Origin: Streptomyces paradoxus
Lineage (GTDB): Bacteria; Actinomycetota; Actinomycetes; Streptomycetales; Streptomycetaceae
Reading direction: 5' to 3'
Assembly: GCF_014202475.1 (NCBI RefSeq)
Contig: NZ_JACHGV010000018.1
Location: 56,302 to 120,301, forward strand
Length of the DNA: 64,000 bases
In this document: positions 1 to 7,935 of the stretch, one piece after another
Numbering within the stretch: the stretch's first letter is position 1
Layout of the letters: each line of letters opens with the position of its first letter
Made by a program: the position numbers and the translations under genes
Notes under the pieces: generated by a model
The model's input: only the letters and a program-made list of their open reading frames with translations
Database searches by the model: none
What the model was told of the DNA's origin: nothing

Positions 1-373
1 GTTCCACCATCGCCTCCGCGTCCCACAGCCGGACGACCTCGACGACCGCCATGGCGGGGTAGTCGCGTCCGGCCAACTCGCGCCAGGTGCGGCCCAGTTC
101 GGGAGCGTGCGTACGGTACGCCTCGACATCCGTGGCGTAGACCGTGACGCGCGCCAGGTCGGAGGGCGTGCCACCGGCAGCCGTGAGGGCGGCCAGCAGG
201 TTGGTGAGGGCCCTCTCGAACTGCTCGGGCAGGGTGTGGCCGGCCACCTTGCCGTCGGTGTCCAGGGCGGTCTGCCCCGCGAGGAACACCACCCGCGAGC
301 CGGACGCCACGACGGCGTGGGAGAAGCCGGCCGGCGGGGACAGCTCGGGCGGGTTGACGCGCTCGGTGCTCAC
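1..373 (-). CDS. Rid-family (YjgF/L-PSP) protein, 3' end cut by the window
   Basis: About 124 codons are visible and the C-terminus lies beyond the window edge. The protein has the Rid-family pattern: FLAGQTALDTDGKV near the N-terminus, a helix with FERALTNLLAAL, then VTVYATD. The GTG start overlaps the TGA stop of the upstream acyl-CoA dehydrogenase (GTGA), which implies translational coupling. Homologues of this family occur in aerobic 2-aminobenzoyl-CoA catabolic clusters, where an enamine/imine intermediate is expected, so hydrolysis of such an intermediate is a reasonable inference. One oddity: at the position of the deaminase Arg of true RidA (PARSCVEV in the E. coli protein), this sequence reads PAMAVVEV, with Met for Arg. 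It therefore belongs to a Rid subgroup without the canonical imine-deaminase arginine, and its chemistry is uncertain. Confidence 0.85.
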   Translation of the reverse strand, partial: MSTERVNPPELSPPAGFSHAVVASGSRVVFLAGQTALDTDGKVAGHTLPEQFERALTNLLAALTAAGGTPSDLARVTVYATDVEAYRTHAPELGRTWRELAGRDYPAMAVVEVVRLWDAEAMVE

Positions 374-1524
374 CGGGCCTCCTGACGGGCGTACAACTCC
401 TTGGCGATGATGCCGCGTTGCACCTCGCTGGCCCCTTCGTAGACACGGGGGGCGCGCACCTCGCGGTAGAGGTGTTCGAGCAGGTGGCCGCGTTGCAGGG
501 CCCGGGCTCCGTGCAGCTGGACGGCTGTGTCGACGACGTACTGCGCGGTCTCGGTGGCGAGCAGTTTCGCCATGGCGGAGCGCCGGGGCACGTCCGGGGC
601 GCCCGCGTCGTACGCCGATGCCGCCGCGTGGACCATCAGCCGGGCCGCCTCCGTGCGCAGGGCCATCTCGGCGACCTGGTGCGCGACGGTCTGCAGGTCC
701 TTCAGCTTGCCCCCGAAGGCGTCCCGCCCGGCGGTGTGGGCGAGGGTCGCGTCGAGGGCGGCCTGGGCCATGCCGACCGCGAACGCGCCGACGCTGGGCC
801 GGAACAGATTGAGCGTCCCCATGGCGACCCGGAAGCCGCGGTCCACCTCGCCGAGCACGTCGTCGGCCGTCACGGGCACGGCGTCGAAGCCGAGGGCGCC
901 GATGGGGTGCGGCGAGAGCATGTCGAGTCCGCGGCCGGTCAGACCCTTGCGGTCGGCGGGCACGAGGAAGGCGGTGACGCCGCGGGCCCCGGCGCCCGGA
1001 GTGGTCCGGGCGAAGACCGTGTAGAAGTCCGCCTCCGGGGCGTTGGAGATCCAGCACTTCTCGCCGGTGAGACGCCAGCGGGCGGGGCCGTCGGGGGCGG
1101 CGGCGAGGGCCGGGGCGGCCGGCTCCGCCCGCAACTCCAGCGCCGCCGCGTCCGATCCCGCCCCCGCCTCGCTCAGCGCGAAGGCCGCGATCGCCGTGCC
1201 GTCGGCCACCCGGGGCAGCCAGCGGGCGCGTTGCTCCCGGGTGCCGTGCGCGTGGACCGGGTGGGCGCCGAGGCCCTGGAGGGCCAGGGCCGTCTCGGCC
1301 TCCGTGCAGGCGTAGGCCAGGGACTCGCGCATCAGGCACAGGTCGAGCGCCCCCGAGGTGAACAGGCGTCCGAGGAGCCCCAGGCTGCCCAGTTCGGCGA
1401 CCAGGGCCCGGTTCACCTGCCCCGGTTCGCCCTTGTCGGCCAGCGGGCGGAGCCGTTCCGCGGCCAGGGTGCGCAGCTCGGCACACCAGGCGAGTTGTGC
1501 CGGTTCGAGCGAGAATGCGGTCAT
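370..1524 (-). CDS. acyl-CoA dehydrogenase (anthranilate pathway candidate)
   Basis: 384-residue FAD-dependent acyl-CoA dehydrogenase of normal family length. It shows the FAD/substrate signature ALSEAGAGSDAAAL, the W-ISN segment (GEKCWISNAPEADFY), the helical C-terminal domain, and near the end the catalytic-base motif YEGASEVQR. The ATG at 1524 was chosen over an upstream GTG because GGAGAAGGGA lies just before it and because the family N-terminus starts there. It is divergent from the aryl-CoA ligase and overlaps the Rid-family gene downstream by four bases. By analogy with the Azoarcus 2-aminobenzoate clusters, it would oxidise an alicyclic CoA thioester after ring reduction. The exact substrate cannot be read from sequence. 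The promoter at 1571-1599 is shared in design with that of the hydratase/monooxygenase operon. Confidence 0.9.
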   Translation of the reverse strand: MTAFSLEPAQLAWCAELRTLAAERLRPLADKGEPGQVNRALVAELGSLGLLGRLFTSGALDLCLMRESLAYACTEAETALALQGLGAHPVHAHGTREQRARWLPRVADGTAIAAFALSEAGAGSDAAALELRAEPAAPALAAAPDGPARWRLTGEKCWISNAPEADFYTVFARTTPGAGARGVTAFLVPADRKGLTGRGLDMLSPHPIGALGFDAVPVTADDVLGEVDRGFRVAMGTLNLFRPSVGAFAVGMAQAALDATLAHTAGRDAFGGKLKDLQTVAHQVAEMALRTEAARLMVHAAASAYDAGAPDVPRRSAMAKLLATETAQYVVDTAVQLHGARALQRGHLLEHLYREVRAPRVYEGASEVQRGIIAKELYARQEAR

Positions 1525-1570
1525 CGCCGGTCCCTTCTCCGCCACCCCGCCTTCCGGCCGGGCCACTCCG

Positions 1571-1614
1571 AGGCTATCGCGGACCGTTGACTGTCGTCAC
1601 CAACACGATACGCT
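1571..1614. promoter_or_regulatory. divergent promoter with putative PaaX-type operator, copy 1
   Basis: On the minus strand TGACGA (1594-1599) and TAGCCT (1571-1576) are separated by 17 bases and would drive the dehydrogenase. On the plus strand TTGACT (1587-1592) and TACGCT (1609-1614) are separated by 16 and would drive the ligase. The core TGACTGTCGTCA (1588-1599), an inverted repeat TGAC-N4-GTCA, with GCTATC nine bases upstream, recurs with the same spacing at 13463-13489. A PaaX-family repressor gene lies close by, so it is the likely ligand-responsive regulator; that assignment is inference. Confidence 0.6.
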
Positions 1615-1651
1615 CCTGGGGCGAGCCCACCACGCCAAGGGGGCGAACCGT

Positions 1652-3262
1652 ATGAATTCACGGCGCACGGCCCACGTCGACACCTTCGCCCGGGACCATC
1701 TGCCACCCCGGGACCAATGGCCCGAGCTCCGCTTCGATCTGCCGGAGCTGCACTACCCCGAACGGCTCAACTGCGCCGCCGAACTGCTGCACGGCCCGCC
1801 CGACGATCGCCCGGCGTTCCTCACGCCCACCGGCGAGCCGTGGACGTACGGCGATCTGCGCGCCCGCGTGGACCACGTCGCGCACCTGCTCACCGGTGAA
1901 CTCGGTGTCGTCCCCGGCAACCGGGTGCTGCTGCGCGGCCCCACCACGCCCTGGCTCGCGGCCTGCTGGCTGGCGGTGCTGAAGGCGGGGGCCGTGGCGG
2001 TCACGGTGCTCGCCCAGCAGCGCCCGCACGAGCTGAGCACGATGTGCGAGATCGCGCGGGTGCGGCACGCGCTGTGCGACATCCGGGCCGTCGACGACCT
2101 CGCCAAGGCCGAGGTCCCCGGCCTGCGCATCACGGCCTACGGCGGTGACGCCCCGGACGACCTCCTCAACCGCCCGGCCCCCGCGACCCCGTACGAGGCC
2201 GTCGCCACGGCGGCCGACGACGTGGCGCTGATCGCGTTCACCTCCGGCACCACCGGCCGCCCCAAGGGCTGTATGCATCTGCACCGGGACGTCCTGGCGA
2301 TCGCCGACACCTTCTCCCGGCACGTCCTGAAGCCCGACGCGGACGACGTGTTCACCGGCAGCCCTCCCCTGGGCTTCACCTTCGGTCTCGGCGGGCTGGT
2401 GGTCTTCCCGCTGCGGGCCGGCGCACGTGCGCTGCTGCTCGAACAGGCCGGGCCCCGGCAGCTGCTGCCCGCCATCGCCCGGCACCGGGTCTCCGTGCTG
2501 TTCACCGCGCCGACGGCGTACCGCGCGATGCTCGACCAACTCGACGGGCATGACATCTCCTCCCTGCGCCGCTGCGTCTCGGCCGGCGAGAACCTGCCCG
2601 CGGCCACCTGGCAGGCCTGGCACGAGCGCACCGGCCTGCGCGTCATCAACGGCATCGGCGCCACCGAGCTGCTGCACATCTTCATCTCCGCGGCAGACGA
2701 CCGGATCCGGCCCGGAACCACGGGCGTCCCCGTGCCGGGGTGGCAGGCGCGCGTACAGGACGCGGACGGCCGGCCCGTGCCAGACGGCCAGCCGGGGCTG
2801 CTCGCCGTACGGGGACCGGTCGGCTGCCGCTACCTGGCCGACCCTCGGCAACGGGACTACGTGCGCGGCGGCTGGAACGTCACCGGCGACACCTACGTCC
2901 GCGACCCCGACGGCTACTTCCGCTATGTCGCCCGCGCCGACGACATGATCATCTCGGCCGGCTACAACATCGCCGGCCCCGAGGTGGAGGACGCGCTGCT
3001 GCGGCACCCGGACGTGGTGGAGGCGGCGGTCGTGGGGCGGCCCGACGAGGCCCGCGGGCAGGTCGTGCTGGCCTTCGCCGTCCTCAAGGAGGGCGCGGAG
3101 CGGGACGCCGAGGCGCTGCGCGCCTTCGTGAAGGGCGAGCTGGCCCCGTACAAGTGCCCGCGCGAGATCGTCTTCCTGGACGCGCTGCCGCGCACGGCGA
3201 CCGGCAAGCTCCAGCGGTTCAGACTGCGGGCCCACGGGGTACCGGGAGGCGACCAGGAGTGA
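1652..3262 (+). CDS. aryl-CoA ligase, probably 2-aminobenzoate-CoA ligase
   Basis: 536-residue ANL-superfamily adenylating enzyme. The P-loop-like motif AFTSGTTGRPKGCMH is near residue 200. The later adenylate motif is VTGDTYVRDPDGYFRYV, followed by RADDMIISAGYNI, and the C-terminal catalytic lysine is in TATGKLQRFRLR. The organisation resembles benzoate/2-aminobenzoate-CoA ligases. The PaaX-like regulator downstream and the 2-aminobenzoyl-CoA monooxygenase/reductase-type fusion at 10.2-12.6 kb make anthranilate the best-supported substrate. It would form 2-aminobenzoyl-CoA from anthranilate, CoA and ATP in the cytoplasm. The ATG was chosen because AAGGGGG lies about ten bases before it and the upstream reading frame is antisense to the dehydrogenase. 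Another aromatic acid remains possible. Confidence 0.85.
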   Translation: MNSRRTAHVDTFARDHLPPRDQWPELRFDLPELHYPERLNCAAELLHGPPDDRPAFLTPTGEPWTYGDLRARVDHVAHLLTGELGVVPGNRVLLRGPTTPWLAACWLAVLKAGAVAVTVLAQQRPHELSTMCEIARVRHALCDIRAVDDLAKAEVPGLRITAYGGDAPDDLLNRPAPATPYEAVATAADDVALIAFTSGTTGRPKGCMHLHRDVLAIADTFSRHVLKPDADDVFTGSPPLGFTFGLGGLVVFPLRAGARALLLEQAGPRQLLPAIARHRVSVLFTAPTAYRAMLDQLDGHDISSLRRCVSAGENLPAATWQAWHERTGLRVINGIGATELLHIFISAADDRIRPGTTGVPVPGWQARVQDADGRPVPDGQPGLLAVRGPVGCRYLADPRQRDYVRGGWNVTGDTYVRDPDGYFRYVARADDMIISAGYNIAGPEVEDALLRHPDVVEAAVVGRPDEARGQVVLAFAVLKEGAERDAEALRAFVKGELAPYKCPREIVFLDALPRTATGKLQRFRLRAHGVPGGDQE

Positions 3263-3273
3263 TCCGTACGACC

Positions 3274-3279
3274 TAAGAT
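3274..3279 (+). promoter_or_regulatory. -10 element implying a leaderless paaX-like mRNA
   Basis: TAAGAT lies seven bases before the GTG at 3287. This is the spacing expected if transcription starts at the first base of the start codon. It gives the regulator its own promoter inside the end of the ligase operon. Confidence 0.5.
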
Positions 3280-3286
3280 GATCAAC

Positions 3287-4090
3287 GTGTCCGACCAGCA
3301 TGCACCACGGTCTCTCATCGTCACGCTCTACGGCGCGTACGGCCGCTTCGTGCCGGGCCCCGTGCCGGTAGCCGAACTGATCCGGCTGCTGGCCGCGGCC
3401 GGCGTGGACGCCCCGTCCGTCCGCTCCTCGGTGTCGCGGCTCAAGAGACGCGGACTGCTCGTACCGGCCCGCACCGCCCAGGGTGCGGCCGGCTACGAAC
3501 TGTCCCCGGACGCCCGTCAGTTGCTCGACGACGGCGACCGCCGCATCTACGCCTCCGCCCCGCCCGAGGACGAGGGCTGGGTGCTCGCGGTGTTCTCCGT
3601 GCCGGAGTCGGAACGGCAGAAGCGGCACGTGCTGCGCTCCCGGCTGGCCGGGCTCGGCTTCGGCACGGCCGCCCCGGGCGTGTGGATCGCGCCCGCGCGG
3701 CTCTACGAGGAGACCCGGCACACGCTCCAGCGGCTGCGGCTCGACGCGTACGTCGACTTCTTCCGCGGCGACCACCTCGGCTTCGCCCCGACCGCCGAGG
3801 CCGTAGCCCGGTGGTGGGACCTCGCGGCCATCGCCAAGGAGCACGAGGCGTTCCTCGACCGCCACGCACGTGTGCTGCGCGACTGGGAGAAGCGGGAGGA
3901 CACCCCGGCCGAGGAGGCGTACCGGGACTACCTCCTCGCCCTGGACTCCTGGCGCCACCTCCCCTACACCGACCCGGGCCTGCCGTCCGGCCTGCTTCCC
4001 GCCGACTGGCCGGGTGTCCGCTCGGCGGCGGTGTTCCGGGGGCTCCACGAACGGCTGCGGGACGCGGGGGCGGGGTTCGTGGGGCTCTGA
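3287..4090 (+). CDS. PaaX-family transcriptional regulator
   Basis: 267 residues. The N-terminal winged helix has PRSLIVTLYGAYGRF and SVRSSVSRLKRRGLLVPAR. The central PaaX-like ferredoxin-fold part contains WVLAVFSVPESERQKRHVLR and GVWIAPARL. The C-terminal domain contains YRDYLLALDSWRHLPYTDPGLP, given here only in part as LALDSWRHLPYTDPGLP. Known PaaX proteins repress CoA-dependent aromatic catabolic genes and are released by the aryl-CoA intermediate. Placement directly after an aryl-CoA ligase fits that role. The GTG at 3287 is preferred over the ATG at 3278: a TAAGAT box sits at leaderless spacing and family members usually begin at this point. The matched promoter modules at about 1.6 and 13.5 kb are its likely targets. 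Confidence 0.88.
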   Translation: MSDQHAPRSLIVTLYGAYGRFVPGPVPVAELIRLLAAAGVDAPSVRSSVSRLKRRGLLVPARTAQGAAGYELSPDARQLLDDGDRRIYASAPPEDEGWVLAVFSVPESERQKRHVLRSRLAGLGFGTAAPGVWIAPARLYEETRHTLQRLRLDAYVDFFRGDHLGFAPTAEAVARWWDLAAIAKEHEAFLDRHARVLRDWEKREDTPAEEAYRDYLLALDSWRHLPYTDPGLPSGLLPADWPGVRSAAVFRGLHERLRDAGAGFVGL

Positions 4091-4243
4091 CCCTCGCAAG
4101 CTCCGCCCGGTTTGCCACGTTTGCTCCGCTGGGGAACGGTCAACGATGTCCGCGAGTGGACGGAGCACGTACCGGGAGGCGGACCGAGGGATGACCGTCA
4201 CCACACCACCGAGGACGGCAGGCCCCCGCACGGACCGGCTCCC

Positions 4244-5062
4244 GTGAAGCGTCTCGGGCGCTCGGTGCACGGCGGCTGGCGGCGGGCCGGCGCCCACACG
4301 CTCATCCGGCAGGGCCGCGACGTGGAGTTGCTGCACCGGGCCACCGGGTTCGCCACGCTCGCGCTGGTGACGCTGGCACCGCTGCTGATCGTGGTCGCCG
4401 CCGCCGACCCGCTGGGGCGGGGCGGCTTCGCGCTGTGGCTGGCCGACGGCATGGGGCTGTCCGGGCGGTCCGCGCGGGTGCTCACGGACATCATCAGCCC
4501 TCCGCGCAAGGTCATCGGCACCACGAGCGTGCTCGGCGGGGTCGCGCTCGCCATCTTCGGCGTCGCGTTCGGCGGAAGCGTGCAGAACGGCTACGAACGG
4601 ATCTGGAGCCTGCCCTCGGGCCCGTGGCATCGCGTCTGGCGCCAGGCCGCGTGGATGATCGCGATGACCGCGTACCTGTACCAGGAGGTGCAGACGCGCA
4701 GCCTCGTCTCGGGGCCGGAGCGGATCGCGCTGAGCTCGGCGTCCGGTGTGCTGTTCTTCTGGTGGGGCCAGCGCTTCCTGCTGGGCGGACAGGTCCGCTG
4801 GAGCGATCTGCTCCCCGGGGCGGTGGCCACCATGGCGGGGCTCGTCGGCCTGCGCCTGTTCTCCTACTTCGTCTTCACCCCCCTCATCGTCACCAACGCC
4901 ATCAACTACGGAGCGGTCGGCGTCGTCCTCGTCGTGGAGTCCTGGCTCATCGGCGTGGGCTACGTCGTCTACGGCGGGGCACTCCTCGGCCGCTGGGTGC
5001 TGGATCGCCACGGGCGCCGGAACCAGGCCGGTCAGACCCGGCCCCCGCCGGCCCTCCCGTAG
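4244..5062 (+). CDS. YihY/BrkB-family integral membrane protein
   Basis: About 272 residues with five or six hydrophobic segments, including FATLALVTLAPLLIVVAAAD, VLGGVALAIFGVAF, and a C-terminal GVVLVVESWLIGVGYVVYG. The family (once misnamed ribonuclease BN) comprises inner-membrane proteins of unclear function. The start is uncertain. The same frame is open up to a TTG at 4112, but the intervening region is rich in charged and Pro/Gly residues unlike a membrane protein, so the GTG at 4244 is preferred. No strong ribosome-binding site precedes either. It stands between the PaaX-type regulator and the molybdate transporter and shows no evident functional link to them. Confidence 0.75.
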   Translation: MKRLGRSVHGGWRRAGAHTLIRQGRDVELLHRATGFATLALVTLAPLLIVVAAADPLGRGGFALWLADGMGLSGRSARVLTDIISPPRKVIGTTSVLGGVALAIFGVAFGGSVQNGYERIWSLPSGPWHRVWRQAAWMIAMTAYLYQEVQTRSLVSGPERIALSSASGVLFFWWGQRFLLGGQVRWSDLLPGAVATMAGLVGLRLFSYFVFTPLIVTNAINYGAVGVVLVVESWLIGVGYVVYGGALLGRWVLDRHGRRNQAGQTRPPPALP

Positions 5063-5180
5063 GAACGCACCTGCCACCCCCAGCGATCCTCATCCCGGCT
5101 CATGCGAACATACAGGGGGCTTTTCCCTGGCATCTGCGGCATTATCATCGGCGCATACCACCCGAGGGAGCAGACCCGTG

Positions 5181-5996
5181 ATGACCCGTACCGTGCGCCG
5201 GACCCGCCGCCCGCTCCAGGTGGCCGCGGGGGGAGCCGCAGCCCTGCTGGCCCTGAGTGCCTGCTCGTCGTCCGGCGCGGACTCCTCGGCGAAGCCGGAC
5301 TCCTCCGGGCCGGGCAAGCTCTCCGGTGAGGTGACCGTCTTCGCCGCGGCCTCGCTGAAGGAGAGCTTCACGACGCTGGGCGAGCGGTTCGAGAAGGAGC
5401 ACCCCGGCACGAAGGTCACCTTCAGCTTCGGCGGCAGCGACTCCCTCGCCGCGAGCATCACCGGCGGAGCCCCGGCGGATGTCTTCGCCTCGGCCAGCCC
5501 CAAGACGATGAAGATCGTCACGGACGCCGGGGACGCCTCGGGCACACCCGCGGCGTTCGTCCGCAACAAGCTGGAGATCGCGACCCTGCCGGGCAACCCG
5601 CACAAGGTCTCCTCCCTCAAGGACCTGGCCGCACCGGACCTGAAGGTGGTGCTCTGCGACAAGGAGGTGCCGTGCGGCGCCGCCGCACAGAAGGCCCTCG
5701 ACGCGAGCAGGCTGAAGCTCACCCCCGTCTCCTACGAGCAGGACGTCAAGGCAGCGCTCACCAAGGTCGAGCTGAAGGAGGCCGACGCAGCCGTCGTCTA
5801 CACGACGGACGTGCGCGCGGCGGGTGACAAGGTGGAGGGCGTGGAGTTCCCCGAATCCGCCGACGCCGTCAACGACTACCCGATCGCCCTGCTCAAGGAC
5901 GCGCCCAACGCCGAGGCCGCCAGGGCGTTCATCGCGCTGGTGCGGTCCGCCGAGGGCCAGAAGGTCCTGAGCGGGGCCGGGTTCCTCAAGCCGTGA
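5181..5996 (+). CDS. modA: molybdate-binding lipoprotein ModA
   Basis: 271-residue solute-binding lipoprotein. An Arg-rich N-region is followed by a hydrophobic core and the lipobox LSAC (Cys28), then a Ser/Asp-rich linker. The mature domain begins VTVFAAASLKESF and contains SFGGSDSLAASI and GAPADVFASAS, which are the oxyanion-coordinating loops of ModA proteins. The CysCys-like pair in LCDKEVPCG may form a disulfide. It captures molybdate outside the membrane for ModBC. The ATG and the GTG three bases upstream are both served by GAGGGAG; the ATG is reported. modB follows with a GTGA overlap, so modABC is a single operon. The imported metal would supply the nitrate reductase at 42.9 kb among other enzymes. 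Confidence 0.93.
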   Translation: MTRTVRRTRRPLQVAAGGAAALLALSACSSSGADSSAKPDSSGPGKLSGEVTVFAAASLKESFTTLGERFEKEHPGTKVTFSFGGSDSLAASITGGAPADVFASASPKTMKIVTDAGDASGTPAAFVRNKLEIATLPGNPHKVSSLKDLAAPDLKVVLCDKEVPCGAAAQKALDASRLKLTPVSYEQDVKAALTKVELKEADAAVVYTTDVRAAGDKVEGVEFPESADAVNDYPIALLKDAPNAEAARAFIALVRSAEGQKVLSGAGFLKP

Positions 5997-6844
5997 CGTC
6001 CCCGGCCGGCAAGCCGCCCGCCGCGGCCGGCGTCCTGCGGGGCGGTCCGCGGCGCCGTCGCGTCCGGACGGGCGTCCCGCTGCCGCTGCTGCTTCCCGCG
6101 CTGACCGGCGTGGCCTTCCTGATCGTCCCGCTGGTCGCCCTGCTCGTGCGGACCCCGTGGCACAGCCTGCCCGCGCAGCTGACCAGTCCGGACGTGTGGC
6201 AGGCTCTCAAGCTCTCGCTGATCTGCGCGACCCTCGCCACCGGCGTGAGCCTGGTCATCGGCGTGCCGCTGGCCTGGCTGCTGGCCCGCGTCGACTTCCC
6301 CGGCCGCGGCCTCGTCCGCGCCCTCGTCACCCTGCCCCTCGTCCTGCCGCCGGTCGTGGGCGGTGTGGCGCTGCTGATGGCGCTGGGCCGCAACGGCATC
6401 GTCGGGCGGTGGCTCGACTCGTGGTTCGGGATCACGCTGCCCTTCACCACCGCCGGGGTCGTGATCGCGGAGGCGTTCGTGGCGATGCCGTTCCTCGTCA
6501 TCAGCGTCGAGGGCACCCTGCGGGCCGCCGACCCCCGCTACGAGGAGGCGGCCGCCACCCTGGGAGCGTCCCGCTTCACCGCGTTCCGGCGGGTCACGCT
6601 GCCGCTGATCGCTCCGGGCATCGCGGCAGGCGCGGTCCTCGCCTGGGCGCGGGCGCTCGGCGAGTTCGGCGCGACGATCACCTTCGCCGGCAACTTCCCC
6701 GGCCGTACCCAGACCATGCCCTTGGCCGTCTACCTGGCCCTGCAGAGCGACCCGGAGGCCGCGATCGCCCTCAGCCTGGTGCTGCTGGCGGTGTCGATCG
6801 CGGTGCTGGCGGGGTTGCGTGACCGCTGGATGCGTGCCGGATGA
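5993..6844 (+). CDS. modB: molybdate ABC transporter permease ModB
   Basis: 283-residue permease with a long basic N-terminal tail before the first membrane helix (PLPLLLPALTGVAFLIVPLV). The EAA loop that docks onto the ATPase is visible as YEEAAATLGASRFTAFRRV, and the typical GEFGATITFAGNFPGRTQTM stretch precedes the last helices. The GTG start overlaps the modA stop, and its own TGA overlaps the modC ATG. The protein forms the membrane channel of the importer. Length and topology are normal for the family, apart from the roughly 30-residue Arg/Pro-rich N-terminal extension common in actinomycetes. Confidence 0.93.
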   Translation: MTSPAGKPPAAAGVLRGGPRRRRVRTGVPLPLLLPALTGVAFLIVPLVALLVRTPWHSLPAQLTSPDVWQALKLSLICATLATGVSLVIGVPLAWLLARVDFPGRGLVRALVTLPLVLPPVVGGVALLMALGRNGIVGRWLDSWFGITLPFTTAGVVIAEAFVAMPFLVISVEGTLRAADPRYEEAAATLGASRFTAFRRVTLPLIAPGIAAGAVLAWARALGEFGATITFAGNFPGRTQTMPLAVYLALQSDPEAAIALSLVLLAVSIAVLAGLRDRWMRAG

Positions 6845-7914
6845 CCGAGACCCACCTCGCCACCGCCCCCTCGGTGGACGGGCTCGACGCCCGTCTCGTC
6901 GTGGACCGCGGCGGCTTCCGGCTCGACGTGACGCTGTCCGTCGCGCCCGGCGAGGTCGTCGCGCTGCTCGGGCCGAACGGGGCCGGCAAGACCACCGCGC
7001 TGCGCGCCCTCGCCGGCCTGACTCCGCTCTCCGGCGGTCATCTGCGGCTGGACGGCACCGAGCTGGGCCGGACGCCGCCGGAGGCCCGTCCCGTCGGTGT
7101 CGTCTTCCAGGACTATCTGCTCTTCCCTCACCTCACGGCCCTGGACAACGTCGCCTTCGGCCCTCGCTGCCAGGGCGCGAGCAAGGCGGAGGCCCGTGCG
7201 CAGGCCGCCGAGTGGCTCGACCGCCTCGGCCTCGCCGCGCACACCGGCGCCAAGCCGCGCCGGCTCTCCGGCGGCCAGGCGCAGCGCGTCGCGCTCGCCC
7301 GCGCCCTGGCGACCCGGCCCCGGCTCCTGCTGCTCGACGAGCCGCTGGCGGCCCTGGACGCCCGTACCCGCCTGGAGGTGCGCGCCGGGCTCCGGCGGCA
7401 TCTGGCCGAGTTCGAGGCGGTGGCCGTGCTCGTCACCCACGATCCGCTCGACGCGATGGTGCTGGCCGACCGGCTGGTGGTCGTGGAGCACGGCCGGGTC
7501 GTCCAGGAGGGCACCCCGGCCGCCATCGCCCGCCACCCCCGCACGGACTACATCGCGCGGCTGGTCGGCCTGAACCTCTACCGGGGCGAGGCGGACGGCC
7601 ACACCGTCCGTCTGGCCGACGGGCCGCCCCTCACCACCACCGAGGTGCTGTCCGGCCCGGTCTTCGTGGCGTTCCCGCCCAGCGCGGTCACCCTCCACCG
7701 CGACCGGCCCTCCGGCTCCAGCGCCCGCAACCTGTGGCGCTGCGAGGTGGCCGGTCTGGAGACCCACGGCGACCAGATCCGGGCCGACCTCACCGGAGAA
7801 CTCCCCCTCGCGGCCGACCTCACGACGGTCGCCGCGGCGGAGCTGGGCCTCCATCCGGGCGCGGAGGTCTGGGCGACGGTGAAGGCGGCGCAGACCCACG
7901 CCTACCCGGTCTGA
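6841..7914 (+). CDS. modC: molybdate ABC transporter ATPase ModC
   Basis: 357-residue ATP-binding subunit. Walker A is GPNGAGKTT, the Q-loop is VVFQDYLLFPHL, the signature is LSGGQAQRVALARAL, Walker B is RLLLLDEPLAALD and the switch His is in VLVTHD. The C-terminal part after residue 240 resembles a TOBE (molybdate/tungstate-binding) domain, with VFVAFPPSAVTLHRDRPSGS. It energises molybdate uptake through ModB. ATGA overlap with modB indicates coupled translation. It ends 21 bases before the tail-to-tail oxidoreductase gene. Confidence 0.93.
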   Translation: MTETHLATAPSVDGLDARLVVDRGGFRLDVTLSVAPGEVVALLGPNGAGKTTALRALAGLTPLSGGHLRLDGTELGRTPPEARPVGVVFQDYLLFPHLTALDNVAFGPRCQGASKAEARAQAAEWLDRLGLAAHTGAKPRRLSGGQAQRVALARALATRPRLLLLDEPLAALDARTRLEVRAGLRRHLAEFEAVAVLVTHDPLDAMVLADRLVVVEHGRVVQEGTPAAIARHPRTDYIARLVGLNLYRGEADGHTVRLADGPPLTTTEVLSGPVFVAFPPSAVTLHRDRPSGSSARNLWRCEVAGLETHGDQIRADLTGELPLAADLTTVAAAELGLHPGAEVWATVKAAQTHAYPV

Positions 7915-7935
7915 GGCGGTCGGCGTCCCCACGGG

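Noticed and set aside
1658..5077. A 1139-codon open frame on the minus strand.
   Set aside because: It is antisense to the ligase, the PaaX regulator and the YihY/BrkB gene, has the Arg/Gly/Pro/His composition of a GC-rich shadow frame, and shows no family similarity.
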